In this document: piece after piece, positions 17,659 through 28,625 of the stretch | Layout: every line of letters begins with the position of its first letter | Position numbering within the stretch: position 1 is the first letter of the stretch | DNA from: Microlunatus sp. Gsoil 973 | Lineage (GTDB): Bacteria; Actinomycetota; Actinomycetes; Propionibacteriales; Propionibacteriaceae | Length of the DNA stretch: 64,000 nucleotides | NCBI RefSeq assembly: GCF_009707365.1 | Contig: NZ_CP046122.1 | Coordinates: 4,650,001-4,714,000, forward strand | Direction of reading: 5' to 3' | Program-made: the position numbers and the translations under genes | The notes under the pieces: model-generated | Told to the model about the DNA's origin: nothing | Seen by the model: the letters and a program-made list of their open reading frames with translations, nothing else | Database searches by the model: none

Positions 17659-18857
17659 GTCTGCTGGAGGCGAACTTCCGGCTCAGCCGCGGACGATTCG
17701 ATCTTGAGCTGTCGCTGACCGCCGAACCCGGCGAGGTGGTCGCCCTGGTCGGACCGAACGGCGCCGGCAAGACGACGACGCTGGGTGTCCTGGCCGGGCT
17801 GCTGGCGCCGGAGAGTGGCACGGTCCGGGTCGGCGGACGGTTGCTCGCGGGGGACGGGATGTCGCTGCCGCCGCACCAGCGGCCGGTGGGCGTGGTGTTC
17901 CAGGACTACCTGCTGTTCCCCCATCTGACGGTGTTGGACAACGTCGCCTTCGGGCTGCGGACCGGCGGGATGTCGCGATCGGCCGCCAGGCATCATGCTG
18001 CCGAATGGCTGGCTCGGATGGAGGCAGCTGATCTTGCCCCGCTGCGGCCGCACCAACTCTCCGGCGGTCAGGCGCAGCGGGTGGCACTGGCCCGGTCACT
18101 GGCCCGCAAACCGGCCCTGCTCCTGCTGGACGAGCCGCTTGCCGCACTCGATGCCCGGACCAGGTTGCTGATCCGCGGCGAGCTGCGCCGCCTGCTGGGC
18201 TCGTTCGACGGGGCGACCATCGTGATCACCCACGACCCGACCGATGCCGCAGTGCTGGCGGATCGGCTGGTGGTCATCGAGAACGGTCGGGTGGTGCAGA
18301 CCGGGACACCGCAGGACGTTGCCCGGCGGCCGCGCACCGATTACGTGGCACGCCTCGCCGGACTGAACCTGCTGTCCGGGGTCGGTGTTGATCACCAGGA
18401 AGTTGATCATGCGATCGATCGGGTGGTGGATCCGGTCGTTGATCATCCGGTTGATGATCCGGTGGATCATCACGAGGGTGGTGGGCGGATCGATCATGGC
18501 GTACGCCTGTCGGACGGCACGGTGATCGCGGTGCCCGGGGCGGTGTCCGGTCGGGTCTTCGTCGCCTTCCGTCCCTCGGCCGTTTCCTTGTGGCGCAGCC
18601 GTCCGGCCGGGAGTCCGCGCAATGTCTGGCCGGTCGAAGTTCGCGGACTGGAACCGTACGGCGACAGCGTGCGGGTCGAGTTGCTCCGCTCCACCACCGA
18701 CACCGTGCCGGACCGGGCCACGCGCCCCGACACCGCGTCGGCGTTCAGTTTTGTGGCCGAGATCACCGTGGCGGCGGTCGCCGATCTCGGACTGGCGGTC
18801 GGCGACCGGCTGTGGACGACGTTGAAGGCGTCCGAGATCGAGATCTATCCGGCGTGA
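17652..18857 (+). CDS. modC: Molybdate ABC transporter, ATP-binding protein with GATC-rich insertion
   Basis: 401-aa ATPase energising molybdate import. Walker A GPNGAGKTTT, signature LSGGQAQRVALARSL and Walker B LLLLDEPLAALD lie in the first 170 residues. The C-terminal TOBE-like region starts near 290 (VFVAFRPSAVSL, VRGLEPYGDSVRVEL). Between the two, about residues 246-285, is an Asp/His/Val-rich stretch (for example VDHPVDDPVDHH) encoded by DNA with ten GATC sites in about 110 bp. I read it as a low-complexity expansion of the linker rather than a known domain. The ATG is inside the end of modB. Confidence 0.92.
   Translation: MVSLLEANFRLSRGRFDLELSLTAEPGEVVALVGPNGAGKTTTLGVLAGLLAPESGTVRVGGRLLAGDGMSLPPHQRPVGVVFQDYLLFPHLTVLDNVAFGLRTGGMSRSAARHHAAEWLARMEAADLAPLRPHQLSGGQAQRVALARSLARKPALLLLDEPLAALDARTRLLIRGELRRLLGSFDGATIVITHDPTDAAVLADRLVVIENGRVVQTGTPQDVARRPRTDYVARLAGLNLLSGVGVDHQEVDHAIDRVVDPVVDHPVDDPVDHHEGGGRIDHGVRLSDGTVIAVPGAVSGRVFVAFRPSAVSLWRSRPAGSPRNVWPVEVRGLEPYGDSVRVELLRSTTDTVPDRATRPDTASAFSFVAEITVAAVADLGLAVGDRLWTTLKASEIEIYPA
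18386..18503. repeat. GATC-rich degenerate tandem repeat inside modC
   Basis: Ten GATC tetramers fall within about 118 bp, many inside degenerate GTTGATCATCCGGT-like units. The stretch codes for the linker between the ATPase and TOBE regions of ModC. Confidence 0.7.
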
Positions 18858-18939
18858 TGTTGATCACGTGCCGCGACTTGTTAGGAAAGTCACGGCAAAT
18901 CCACGGCCAACGGCGAGGTCGGGCTATTACACAGGTGGG

Positions 18940-19950
18940 ATGGCTTCCGAACGCGATCTGCAGCATCGACCCCGGAATCGACCTCGGATCGGTCGCCGCG
19001 CTCTGCTGGCGGGTGGGCTCGTCCTGGTGCCCGTGGCGGCATTCGGCGGGTACGAGGCCTGGTCGGTGACCAACGGGCTCGGCCAGTTGCACCGCAGCCT
19101 GGATCTCCCGGGCTCCAAGCCGAACACCGGCCAGAACGGCGGTCAGGCCACGGTCGACCCGGACAAGGGACGTCCGGTGAACATCATGTTGCTCGGTTCG
19201 GACAGCCGTGACCAGAATTCCGGGGACGGGCGCAGCGACACCATCATGCTGCTGCACCTGGCCGCGAACCGTGAGGACGCGTACCTGATCTCCTTCCCGC
19301 GTGACATGTGGGTAGAGGTTCCGGGGCGCGGCAAGAACAAGATCAACGCCGCGTACTCCTACGGCGGCACGAAGCTGCTCGCCGCAACGGTCAACAAGCT
19401 GACCGGCATCACCGTCGATCATGCCGCGGTGGTCGACTTCGCCGGGTTCGCCGACCTGACCGACTCGGTCGGCGGGGTGACGATCACCAACAACCAGGCG
19501 TTCAGCAGCCACGGCTACGACTACCCGAAGGGCAGGATCACCCTGTCCGGCAAGAAGGCGCTGTGGTTCGTCCGGGAACGTCACGCATTGCCCGACGGCG
19601 ACTTCGGCCGGGCCGCCAACCAGCGCAAGGTGGTCAAGGCGTTGGCCGCAAAACTGGCCAAGCCGCAGACGCTCGCCGATCCGACGAAGCTGTCCCGGGT
19701 GGTCTCCAACCTCGCCAAGTACGTCACCGTCGACAAGGGCCTGAACGATCGGACGATCCTCGGCCTGGCCCGCTCGATGAAGGTGGCCGCGTCGGCGCTG
19801 GTCACCCTGCAGGCCCCGGTCTCCGGCACGGCCATGATCGACGGTCAGTCGGTCGACATCGTCGACGCCAAGCTGATGCGGAAACTGGCCGAGGCGCTGC
19901 GCAACGACACCGTCGGCCAGTACGCCGCGGCTCACAAATCCGACGGCTGA
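18940..19950 (+). CDS. LytR-CpsA-Psr (LCP) family cell-wall ligase
   Basis: 336-aa membrane-anchored enzyme predicted to transfer lipid-linked glycopolymers onto peptidoglycan outside the cell. A short cytoplasmic tail rich in Arg precedes one membrane helix (about 25-42: ALLAGGLVLVPVAAFGGY). The LCP domain follows with LLGSDSRD, RSDTIML, the conserved PRD of SFPRDMW, KINAAYSYGG, VDFAGFADLTDSVGG and LWFVRERHALPDGDFGR. Its Asp and Arg residues bind the pyrophosphate. Start uncertain: ATG 18940 has only a close-spaced AGGTGG, and an in-frame GTG lies at 18868. No teichoic-acid or arabinogalactan genes adjoin it. Confidence 0.88.
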   Translation: MASERDLQHRPRNRPRIGRRALLAGGLVLVPVAAFGGYEAWSVTNGLGQLHRSLDLPGSKPNTGQNGGQATVDPDKGRPVNIMLLGSDSRDQNSGDGRSDTIMLLHLAANREDAYLISFPRDMWVEVPGRGKNKINAAYSYGGTKLLAATVNKLTGITVDHAAVVDFAGFADLTDSVGGVTITNNQAFSSHGYDYPKGRITLSGKKALWFVRERHALPDGDFGRAANQRKVVKALAAKLAKPQTLADPTKLSRVVSNLAKYVTVDKGLNDRTILGLARSMKVAASALVTLQAPVSGTAMIDGQSVDIVDAKLMRKLAEALRNDTVGQYAAAHKSDG

Positions 19951-19966
19951 GCCGGCGCGCAGCTTC

Positions 19967-19972
19967 TATGCT
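19967..19972 (+). promoter_or_regulatory. -10 box of the MOSC gene (leaderless)
   Basis: TATGCT ends 6 bases before the GTG at 19979. Confidence 0.55.
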
Positions 19973-19978
19973 GAGCCG

Positions 19979-20704
19979 GTGAGTTCCGTCCCGCAGTTCG
20001 TCGGCCCGGCCGTGATCGGCTCGGTCAACATCGGCAGCCCTGAGCCCAACCCGTACAAGGACACCAAGAAGACAGGCATCGGCAAGCACCCGGTGACCGG
20101 TCGGGTCGAGGTGCGGGCGCCCGGCCCGAAGTTCGGTGGCCTGGGCAGTGGCCTGGTCGGTGACTTCATCGGCGACACCGCCAACCACGGCGGTGACGAA
20201 CAAGCCGTGTACGCCTACGCCCGGGAGGACCTCGACGCCTGGCAGCAGCGGCTCGGACGGGAGCTTGCCGACGGCTTCTTCGGGGAGAATGTGACCACCT
20301 GGGGCATCGACGTCAACCAGGCGAGGCTGGGTGAGCGCTGGCAGATCGGCGACCATGATCGACATCAGGGTCGGCCGTGCGACTGCCCGGTGCTCGAGGT
20401 GACCAGCCCGCGCATTCCCTGCTCCACCTTCCGCGGCTGGGTCGGGGAGAAGGGTTGGCTCAAGATCTTCACCCAGGTTGCCCGGCCCGGGGCGTACTTC
20501 CGGGTGATCACCCCCGGCACCATCGGTGCCGGCGACCCGATCACTGTGATCCGGCGACCCGAGCACGAGGTCACCGTCGCACTGGTCTACCGGGCGACGA
20601 CGACCGAAAGGGAGCTGCTGCCCGAGCTGCTCGCGGCAGGCGATGACCTGCCGGAGGAGACCCGGCAGATGGTGGTCAACCGCACCGGATTCGATCTTGA
20701 CTGA
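19979..20704 (+). CDS. MOSC domain protein (YiiM-like)
   Basis: 241-aa cytosolic protein with a MOSC (molybdenum cofactor sulfurase C-terminal) domain. Recognisable are GDFIGDTANHGGDEQAVYAY, GFFGENVTTWGI and the cysteine motif LEVTSPRIPCSTF followed by RPGAYFRVI. MOSC proteins bind or transfer Mo-cofactor sulfur or act in N-hydroxylated base reduction (YiiM/YcbX types). Its closeness to the molybdate importer, with only the LCP gene between them, fits a Mo-cofactor role but does not prove it. Its 3' end overlaps the small convergent ORF at 20676 by 29 bp. Confidence 0.88.
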   Translation: MSSVPQFVGPAVIGSVNIGSPEPNPYKDTKKTGIGKHPVTGRVEVRAPGPKFGGLGSGLVGDFIGDTANHGGDEQAVYAYAREDLDAWQQRLGRELADGFFGENVTTWGIDVNQARLGERWQIGDHDRHQGRPCDCPVLEVTSPRIPCSTFRGWVGEKGWLKIFTQVARPGAYFRVITPGTIGAGDPITVIRRPEHEVTVALVYRATTTERELLPELLAAGDDLPEETRQMVVNRTGFDLD

Positions 20705-20912
20705 GCACTTCCATCGATCGGCCGAACTTTCCGCCGTTGTTGGCGCAGTCGGAGGCCGGAGCGTCGTTGATCATGTCGTCGCATTGATCATGCCCGCCGA
20801 TCAGCAAATCCCAGTTCTCGGTGGCGATGCTGGCGGCGAACACGGTCGCGCAGTGGGTAAGGAAGCGGTTCGGCAGTGAACCCTCCTGGATCTCCCGAGG
20901 CGAGTCAGACAT
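20676..20912 (-). CDS. Small Cys-rich hypothetical protein
   Basis: Possible 78-aa protein starting MSDSPREIQEGSLPN. Support is a strong ribosome-binding site (GGGGGAGAG, 6 bases before the ATG) in an otherwise empty 295-bp gap between the MOSC and aldo/keto reductase genes. It has four Cys residues (HCAT, QCDD, DCANN, RCG) and no recognised domain or membrane segment. It overlaps the end of the MOSC gene tail to tail. I do not recognise a family, and it could be spurious. Confidence 0.4.
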   Translation of the reverse strand: MSDSPREIQEGSLPNRFLTHCATVFAASIATENWDLLIGGHDQCDDMINDAPASDCANNGGKFGRSMEVLSQDRIRCG

Positions 20913-20985
20913 GATCAACTCTCCCCCGGGCGGGTGAAGGATTCTCCTGATGGGATGCGCATCTCGCATGCCGGATGGGCTTTTG

Positions 20986-20991
20986 TAGACT
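20986..20991 (+). promoter_or_regulatory. -10 box of the aldo/keto reductase gene
   Basis: TAGACT ends 8 bases before the ATG at 21000, leaving at most one or two untranslated bases. Confidence 0.5.
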
Positions 20992-20999
20992 CCGGCACT

Positions 21000-21875
21000 A
21001 TGACCGAATCGGCAGCCACAGAACTCAATGCGCGGGCAAGCGGCACCTTCGACATCAAGGATCTCGGCACCGTCCACCGTCTGGGATTCGGTGCGATGCG
21101 GATCACCGGCCCCGGGATCTGGGGTGAGCCCGCTGATCGTGAGGTGGCGCGTCAGGTCGTCCGCCGCGCGGTCGAGCTGGGCACCGACTTCATCGACACC
21201 GCCGACGCGTACGGACCGAACATCAGCGAAGAGATCATCGCCGAGGCGATCCATCCGTACGGTGAGGTGAAGATCGCGACGAAGATCGGACACACCCGGC
21301 AGGGCCCGAACATCTGGACCCCGGTCGGTCGTCCGGAGTACCTGCGCCAGCAGGTCGAGTTGATCCTGCGGCGGCTCAAGATCGACAAGATCGATCTGCT
21401 GCAACTCCATCGGATCGACCCGAAGGTGGCTGCGGAGGAGCAGTTCGAGGCACTGGCGGCGTTCCAGTCCGAGGGCAAGGTCGCCGCCCTCGGGCTCTCC
21501 GAGGTCAGCGTCGACGAGATCAAGAAGGCAAGTGAGTTCTTCACCGTCGCCACGGTGCAGAACCGCTACAACCTCACCGATCGCAAATCCGAGGACGTGC
21601 TCGACTACTGCGCGGCCGAGGGCATCGGATTCATCCCTTGGGCGCCGATCTCGGCCGGTGAACTGGCCAAGCCCGGGGGGCCGGTCGCCGAGGCGGCCGA
21701 GAAGGCCGGCGCCACGGCATCCCAGATCGCCCTGGCCTGGCTGCTGCGCCGCTCCCCGGTGATGCTGCCGATCCCCGGAACCGGTTCGGTCGAGCACCTG
21801 GAGGAGAACATCGGCGCGGCCACGGTGCAGCTGGACGATGACTCGTACGAGGCGATCGCTGCCGCCGTCTCCTGA
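21000..21875 (+). CDS. Aldo/keto reductase
   Basis: 291-aa NADPH-dependent oxidoreductase of the TIM-barrel AKR superfamily. The catalytic tetrad is visible: Asp and Tyr in FIDTADAYG, Lys in IATKIG and His in LLQLHRID. The cofactor-binding end has LPIPGTGSVEHLEEN. The physiological aldehyde or ketone substrate cannot be told from sequence. I chose ATG 21000 because the AKR core begins soon after and a TAGACT -10 box lies 8 bases upstream, which makes the longer frame from 20934 unlikely. Confidence 0.9.
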   Translation: MTESAATELNARASGTFDIKDLGTVHRLGFGAMRITGPGIWGEPADREVARQVVRRAVELGTDFIDTADAYGPNISEEIIAEAIHPYGEVKIATKIGHTRQGPNIWTPVGRPEYLRQQVELILRRLKIDKIDLLQLHRIDPKVAAEEQFEALAAFQSEGKVAALGLSEVSVDEIKKASEFFTVATVQNRYNLTDRKSEDVLDYCAAEGIGFIPWAPISAGELAKPGGPVAEAAEKAGATASQIALAWLLRRSPVMLPIPGTGSVEHLEENIGAATVQLDDDSYEAIAAAVS

Positions 21876-21941
21876 CGGTCGCTGCCCGGCATGTCCTGCG
21901 GGCCACGGACGACCCACCAACGACGCCCACTTGCTCGGCCG

Positions 21942-22096
21942 CGCACCACGTGCTCGCCGTCGCACCAGTTACTCGCCGTCGCACCAGTTACTCGGCGTCG
22001 CACCAGTTACTCGGTGGCGCACCGGCTGCAGGGGGTGCGAGGCCGAGTACGCGGTGCGCGGCCGAGTAAGTGGTGCGGCTCCGAGCAAACGGTGCG
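21942..22096. repeat. Palindromic repeat family, copy C (4+3 units)
   Basis: Four 19-bp units in direct order (21942-22017, such as CGCACCAGTTACTCGCCGT), a 22-bp core at 22018-22039 and three inverted 19-bp units (22040-22096, each ending GGTGCG). All units keep the exact 19-bp phase. It occupies the gap between the aldo/keto reductase gene and the rpsL promoter. The remaining bases to 22270 hold no gene, only a short GGCAGACGAC duplication near 22132. Confidence 0.9.
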
Positions 22097-22272
22097 AGAA
22101 GGCCGGCGCCCGCGGACTGCCGACGGGCGGCCGGCAGACGACGGCAGACGACGGCAGGTGTACGGCATCGGTTTGTCGCCCCGAGTACGCTTGATTGCGG
22201 GTCACCGAGGCCCCGACACGCCGCAGATATTGAGGATTATGTGACTCCTCGGCGGGTGGGGGAGGCGTTGTT

Positions 22273-22301
22273 TTGACCCTCCGCTGCTGAGCGGATAATC
22301 T
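22273..22301 (+). promoter_or_regulatory. Promoter of the rpsL-rpsG-fusA-tuf operon
   Basis: TTGACC (22273-22278), a 17-bp spacer and TAATCT (22296-22301) form a near-consensus promoter starting near 22308. The leader to rpsL is about 193 nt and shows no ORF. Confidence 0.75.
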
Positions 22302-22500
22302 AGGTCCTTGTGTTCGGGCTTGCCCGACACTTTGCGCGTGCCCGAGCGCGCCCCGGGTGAACGATTGTGATCCGCGGTGGCGCGAACGACATCACCGGCT
22401 GATCCCACACCCAGAACCTGGGCCGAAGATCGCGAACCGGCCTGGCTCGTGCAGCAGGACGACCCAGGCCGAAAGCCGAAACAGAACAGAGAGAGAAGCG

Positions 22501-22872
22501 GTGCCCACAATCCAGCAGTTGGTCCGTAAGGGCCGTGCCGACAAGGTGGCGAAGAACAAGACGCCCGCGCTGAAGGAATCCCCCCAGCGCCGCGGCGTGT
22601 GCACACGTGTGTACACGACCACCCCGAAGAAGCCGAACTCGGCCCTCCGGAAGGTCGCCCGCGTGAAGCTGTCCTCCGGCATCGAGGTCACCGCCTACAT
22701 CCCGGGCGTCGGCCACAACCTGCAGGAGCACTCGATGGTCCTGGTCCGCGGTGGCCGCGTGAAGGACCTGCCGGGTGTCCGCTACAAGATCGTTCGCGGT
22801 TCGCTCGACACCCAGGGCGTGAAGAACCGCAAGCAGGCTCGCAGCAAGTACGGCGCGAAGAAGGAGAAGTAA
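22501..22872 (+). CDS. rpsL: 30S ribosomal protein S12
   Basis: 123-aa decoding-centre protein. It starts [12 protein letters not shown] from GTG after an AGAGAGAAG site. [12 protein letters not shown] contains the Lys equivalent to position 43, and [13 protein letters not shown] contains the Lys equivalent to position 88; both are wild type, so the sequence gives no sign of ribosomal streptomycin resistance. The stop overlaps the rpsG start as TAATG. Confidence 0.99.
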   Translation: MPTIQQLVRKGRADKVAKNKTPALKESPQRRGVCTRVYTTTPKKPNSALRKVARVKLSSGIEVTAYIPGVGHNLQEHSMVLVRGGRVKDLPGVRYKIVRGSLDTQGVKNRKQARSKYGAKKEK

Positions 22873-23342
22873 TGCCGCGCAAGGGTCCCGCCCCGAAGCG
22901 ACCGGTCCTCGTCGACCCGGTCTACGGATCGCCGCTGGTCAGCCAACTGGTCAGCAAGATCCTGCTGGACGGCAAGAAGACGGTCGCACAGAACATCGTC
23001 TACACCGCGCTGGAGGGCACCCGCGCGAAGACCGGTGTCGATCCCGTGCAGACCCTGAAGCGTGCGCTGGACAACGTCCGCCCGAGTCTTGAGGTGAAGA
23101 GCCGCCGCGTCGGTGGCGCCACCTATCAGGTGCCGGTCGACGTCAAGCCGGCCCGGGCCACCACGCTGGCCATGCGCTGGCTGGTCAGCTTCGCCCGGCA
23201 GCGCCGCGAGAAGACCATGGCCGAGCGTCTGATGAACGAGCTCCTCGACGCCTCCAACGGCCTCGGCGCGTCGGTGAAGCGGCGCGAGGACACCCACAAG
23301 ATGGCCGACGCCAACCGCGCCTTCGCCCATTACCGCTGGTGA
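22872..23342 (+). CDS. rpsG: 30S ribosomal protein S7
   Basis: 156-aa primary 16S rRNA binding protein that nucleates the 30S head. It starts [12 protein letters not shown] and shows the conserved [24 protein letters not shown] and [10 protein letters not shown]. It is translationally coupled to rpsL through a one-base overlap. In bacteria S7 often autoregulates the str operon at this junction, though no such structure was modelled here. Confidence 0.99.
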   Translation: MPRKGPAPKRPVLVDPVYGSPLVSQLVSKILLDGKKTVAQNIVYTALEGTRAKTGVDPVQTLKRALDNVRPSLEVKSRRVGGATYQVPVDVKPARATTLAMRWLVSFARQRREKTMAERLMNELLDASNGLGASVKRREDTHKMADANRAFAHYRW

Positions 23343-23422
23343 TTCCCGGTCGGTCCTGATGATCTCAGGCCCGCCCGCCACCAACGACACGAGCCACATC
23401 TATTTAAGGACAGAACCCCGAG

Positions 23423-25519
23423 ATGGCTGTCGAAACCAAGATCGACCTCCACAAGGTCCGCAACATCGGCATCATCGCCCATATTGATGCCGGCAAGACC
23501 ACGACGACCGAGCGGGTCTTGTTCTACACGGGCATCAATTACAAGATCGGCGAGGTCCACGAGGGCGCCGCCACCATGGACTGGATGGAGCAGGAACAGG
23601 AGCGGGGCATCACCATCACCTCCGCTGCCACGACTGCGTACTGGAAAGACCACAAGATCAACCTGATCGACACCCCGGGCCACGTCGATTTCACCGTCGA
23701 GGTGGAACGCAACCTGCGGGTGCTCGACGGTGCGGTCACCGTCTTCGACGGGGTCGCCGGCGTCGAGCCGCAGAGCATGACCGTGTGGCGCCAGGCCGAC
23801 CGGTACAAGGTGCCGCGGATCTGCTTCGTGAACAAGCTTGACCGCACCGGCGCGAGCTTCGAATACTGCGTACGGACCATCCGCGAGAAGCTGAACGCGG
23901 TCGCCGCCGTGCTGCAGCTGCCGATCGGTGCCGAGGGCGACTTCCTCGGTGTCGTCGACCTGGTCGGGATGCGTGCGCTCACCTGGCGCGGCGAGACCAA
24001 GATCGGCGAGGACTACGAGGTCGAGGAGATCCCGGCCGACATGCAGGCTGCCGCCGAGGCCGCCCGTGCCGAGCTGATCGAGACCGTCGCCGAGTACGAC
24101 GACGAGCTGATGGAGACCTACCTGGAGGGCGACGAGCCCACCGTCGAACAGCTCAAGGGCGCCATCCGGCGCGCCGTGCTGTCCAGCTCGATCACCGCCG
24201 TGTTGTGTGGCTCCGCGTTCAAGAACAAGGGCGTCCAGCCGCTGCTCGATGCGGTCAACGACTACCTGCCGTCGCCGCTCGACGTGCCGGCCATCGTCGG
24301 TTTCAAGCCGGGCGACGAGTCGGTGGAGATCGACCGCCACCCCAGCGAGGACGAGCCGCTGTCGGCCCTGGCCTTCAAGATCGCCGCTGATCCGCACCTG
24401 GGCAAGCTGACCTACGTCCGGGTGTACTCCGGTGTGCTGTCCGCGGGTTCGCAGGTGCTGAACGCGACCAAGCAGCGCAAGGAGCGGATCGGCAAGGTCT
24501 ACCGGATGCACTCCAACAAGCGCGAGGAGATCGACAGCGTCAGCGCCGGCGATATCGTCGCGGTGATGGGTCTGAAGGACACCACGACCGGCGAGACGCT
24601 GAGCGACCCGACCAATCCGGTGATCCTGGAGTCGATGGACTTCCCCACCCCGGTCATCGAGGTGGCGATCGAGCCCAAGACCAAGTCCGACCAGGAGAAG
24701 CTGTCCCACGCCATCCAGCGGCTGGCCGAGGAGGACCCGACCTTCCGGGTGCACACCGACCAGGAGACCGGCCAGACCATCATCGCCGGCATGGGCGAGT
24801 TGCATCTGGACGTGCTGACCGACCGGATGAAGCGGGAGTTCCGGGTCGAGGCCAACATCGGCAAGCCGCAGGTGGCCTACCGTGAGACCTTGCGCCGGCC
24901 GGTGCAGAAGGTCGAGTACACCCACAAGAAGCAGTCGGGTGGCTCGGGTCAGTACGCGAAGGTCCTCATCGACCTGGAGCCGCAGGAGGCGGGCTCGGGC
25001 TACGAGTTCGTCAACGCGGTCACCGGTGGCCGGATCCCCAAGGAATACATTCCGGCCGTCGACGAGGGCATCCAGGAGGCCATGCAGTTCGGTGTGCTCG
25101 CCGGTTACCCGGTCGAGGACATCAAGGTCACCCTGACCGACGGTCAGTACCACGACGTCGACTCCTCCGAACTCGCGTTCAAGATCGCCGGTTCGATGGT
25201 CTTCAAGGAGGCCGCACGGAAGGCCGACCCGGCCATCCTGGAGCCGATGATGAAGGTCGAGGTCACCACGCCGGAGGATTACCTCGGCACGGTGATCGGC
25301 GACCTGAACTCGCGTCGGGGCCAGGTGCAGTCGATGGACGAGCAGCACGGCAACAAAGTGGTCACCGCATTGGTGCCGCTGTCGGAGATGTTCGGCTACG
25401 TCGGCGACCTGCGGTCCAAGACCTCGGGACAGGCGTCGTACTCGATGGAGTTCGACTCCTACGCCGAGACGCCGAAGAACATCGCAGAAGAGATCGTCTC
25501 CAAGGCCCGCGGCGAGTGA
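23423..25519 (+). CDS. fusA: Elongation factor G
   Basis: 698-aa translocation GTPase. G1 motif [10 protein letters not shown], switch region [14 protein letters not shown]3 DTPGHVDF and G4 NKLDRTGA are intact. Domains II-V follow, with [22 protein letters not shown] in domain IV. An AAGGACAG site lies 9 bases before the ATG. It stands 80 bp after rpsG and 206 bp before tuf; no convincing separate tuf promoter was found in that gap. Confidence 0.99.
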   Translation: MAVETKIDLHKVRNIGIIAHIDAGKTTTTERVLFYTGINYKIGEVHEGAATMDWMEQEQERGITITSAATTAYWKDHKINLIDTPGHVDFTVEVERNLRVLDGAVTVFDGVAGVEPQSMTVWRQADRYKVPRICFVNKLDRTGASFEYCVRTIREKLNAVAAVLQLPIGAEGDFLGVVDLVGMRALTWRGETKIGEDYEVEEIPADMQAAAEAARAELIETVAEYDDELMETYLEGDEPTVEQLKGAIRRAVLSSSITAVLCGSAFKNKGVQPLLDAVNDYLPSPLDVPAIVGFKPGDESVEIDRHPSEDEPLSALAFKIAADPHLGKLTYVRVYSGVLSAGSQVLNATKQRKERIGKVYRMHSNKREEIDSVSAGDIVAVMGLKDTTTGETLSDPTNPVILESMDFPTPVIEVAIEPKTKSDQEKLSHAIQRLAEEDPTFRVHTDQETGQTIIAGMGELHLDVLTDRMKREFRVEANIGKPQVAYRETLRRPVQKVEYTHKKQSGGSGQYAKVLIDLEPQEAGSGYEFVNAVTGGRIPKEYIPAVDEGIQEAMQFGVLAGYPVEDIKVTLTDGQYHDVDSSELAFKIAGSMVFKEAARKADPAILEPMMKVEVTTPEDYLGTVIGDLNSRRGQVQSMDEQHGNKVVTALVPLSEMFGYVGDLRSKTSGQASYSMEFDSYAETPKNIAEEIVSKARGE

Positions 25520-25725
25520 TCTCGCGGTGAGCCCCCGGTGCCTCCCCGCCGGACCGATCGACCGGAGAAACATTCCGGTTTGACCGGCGGGGGTGCACTG
25601 GACAAAACTTAGGCCGGATTGCCCAACTCAGGCGTGTACTGACCGGGTCCGGGTAAGCAAACAAGTCAGTCAACAACGGCTCGCCACGCGACCAGCGCGG
25701 CGGCACAGTTCAGAAGGGAGCCCCA

Positions 25726-26919
<1,194 letters not shown>

Positions 26920-26956
26920 GCCTGCCTCACCTCGCGATCGATTAGTACGTACCGGG

Positions 26957-26990
26957 ACGGCCCGGACAGCATCGCTGTCCGGGCCGTTTC
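26957..26990 (+). terminator. Intrinsic terminator of the str operon
   Basis: A perfect 14-bp stem ACGGCCCGGACAGC (26957-26970) with a 3-nt loop and its complement to 26987, followed by TTTCTGTTG. Confidence 0.9.
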
Positions 26991-27024
26991 TGTTGCCCCG
27001 TCAGTCCGACCCCTGGGTGGGGAA

Positions 27025-27063
27025 TGTCCGGAACGGACGCGCATTGCATGTCCTAATCGGACA
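27025..27063 (+). promoter_or_regulatory. Two TGTCC-N5-GGAC(A/G) inverted repeats, putative operators
   Basis: TGTCC-GGAAC-GGACG (27025-27039) and TGTCC-TAATC-GGACA (27049-27063) are 24 bp apart centre to centre and about 90-130 bp upstream of the -10 of the MFS gene. They look like a pair of dimer-binding operators. Confidence 0.5.
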
Positions 27064-27154
27064 ATAGGCGGACCGAAGAATTGCCGCTTTCTCCTTGCTG
27101 ATAAGAAAGATTCGGAAGCGACTGCGCGGCCCTTGCGCAATTCCCCCATTCTTC

Positions 27155-27160
27155 TAAGGT
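27155..27160 (+). promoter_or_regulatory. -10 box of the MFS gene (leaderless)
   Basis: TAAGGT ends 6 bases before the GTG at 27167. Confidence 0.55.
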
Positions 27161-27166
27161 GAACCC

Positions 27167-28625
27167 GTGACTGCGATGGCGGGCGGTGGTGAGGCGGCGC
27201 CCAAGGTGCCGCGCCCCGGCCGGGATCGCCGGTTCCTGACCTTTCTCGGGGGAGCGGCGTCAGCCGACATCGGAGACCAGGCCTGGATCGTGATCCTGGC
27301 CTACGCCGCGGCCCAGTCGGGCTCGGCGGTGACTGCGACCCTCACGGTTGCGGCCGGTACGGTGCCGCGCGCCATCCTGGAACTCGTCGGCGGGGCGATC
27401 GCCGACCGACTGCCAACCCGGCCGTTGGTGGTCGGCGTCGCCGGCGCTCGGGTGCTGGCGCTGGCCGCCGGGCTGCTCGCCCTGATCGGCCTACCCGATC
27501 ACACGATCCCGATCATCGTCGGCATCGCGGTGCTCTTCGGCGCCGCGGATGCCCTGCACAAGCCGGCCATCTTCACCATGCCGCGTCAGATCGTCGGCGT
27601 CGACAGCGTCGTCCGGGCAGCGAGCCTGCGGCAACTGGTCAACCGGCTGGCGCTGCTGGGCGGGCCCGCGCTGGCCGGTGCCGTACTGGCCGCCGTTGCC
27701 CTACCCGGCGCCATCGCCGGTCTGCTCGCGGTGTTCCTGCTGGCCGCCGTCCTGCTCTCCCTGGTCCGGGTGCGCTATCCGCGGGAGGACGTGGAGCGGG
27801 AGTCGGTTCTGGCCTCGCTGCGCAGTGTGGTCGAATTCCTGCGGTCCGACCGCCCGTCCCGCGCGCTGGTCTGTTCGATGGTCGGGCTCAACTTCTTCGT
27901 CATCCCGGTGCTCAATGTCGGTGTCGCGCTGAAGGCCCATCAGGAGGGTTGGAGCGCCCAGGTGTTGGGCATCCTGTTGGCCTGTGTCGGCGTCGGCGCA
28001 GCGATCGGCACCCTGGTCACCCTCCGGATCAAGCCGCGCCACCCGATGCGGTTCGCTTTGGCGCTGCTGGTCATGCAGGGCTTCGCGCTCGGCCTGGTCG
28101 GTCTGCTTCCGATGGTCGGGGTCGCCGTCTCGCTCGCCCTGGTCGGGCTCACCGCCCGGCCTGGCATCACCGATGATGGCCGGCACCGCGCAGGCGATCG
28201 TGCCAACCAACTACATCGGTCGGGTGTTCGCAGTGGTCGGGGTCGCCGACGACGCGCTGATCCCGTTCGCCCTGGTCGGCTACGGCGTGGTCGCCGACCG
28301 GATCGGCTTATCGACGACGACGGTCATCTGCGGCATCGGCATGGCGGTACTGATGGGCATCGGCCTGCTCCGGCGGCCGTTGCGCAATCTGCGGCTGGAA
28401 CAGCCGGAGGACACGGCAGCCGAATCCGAGCGATCGGAGGCCGAGCCCGCATCGGGAGATCCTGAAGACAGCGACGACCCTCGACCCGACGAAGCAAGAC
28501 GTGCCGCGCTGCCCCGACCCGGCCTGGACACCCGCCCGCTCACCCCGCGGCCTGCAGCAGGGCTACCGGAAACCGATCGAGCAGCCTACGAACCGGCACC
28601 CCGCCGGCGTACCGGGCTCCGGTGA
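27167..28625 (+). CDS. MFS exporter, interrupted by a +1 frameshift
   Basis: Drug/metabolite exporter of the MFS (MFS_3-like) group with about 12 membrane helices. The first frame runs intact to about codon 328 (ending VGLTA), then turns into Arg-rich nonsense. The next frame resumes exactly with GLASPMMAGTAQAIVPTNYIGR and continues through the last helices to a stop at 28625. Removing one C from the CCC run at 28154-28156 restores a protein of about 485 aa. The low-complexity tail overlaps the end of convergent treY by 86 bp. It may be a sequencing error or a true pseudogene. The GTG start is leaderless. Confidence 0.75.

Noticed and set aside
25520-25725. Separate tuf promoter in the fusA-tuf gap (TTGACC at 25579)
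   Set aside because: No -10 TANNNT at 16-18 bp spacing was found.
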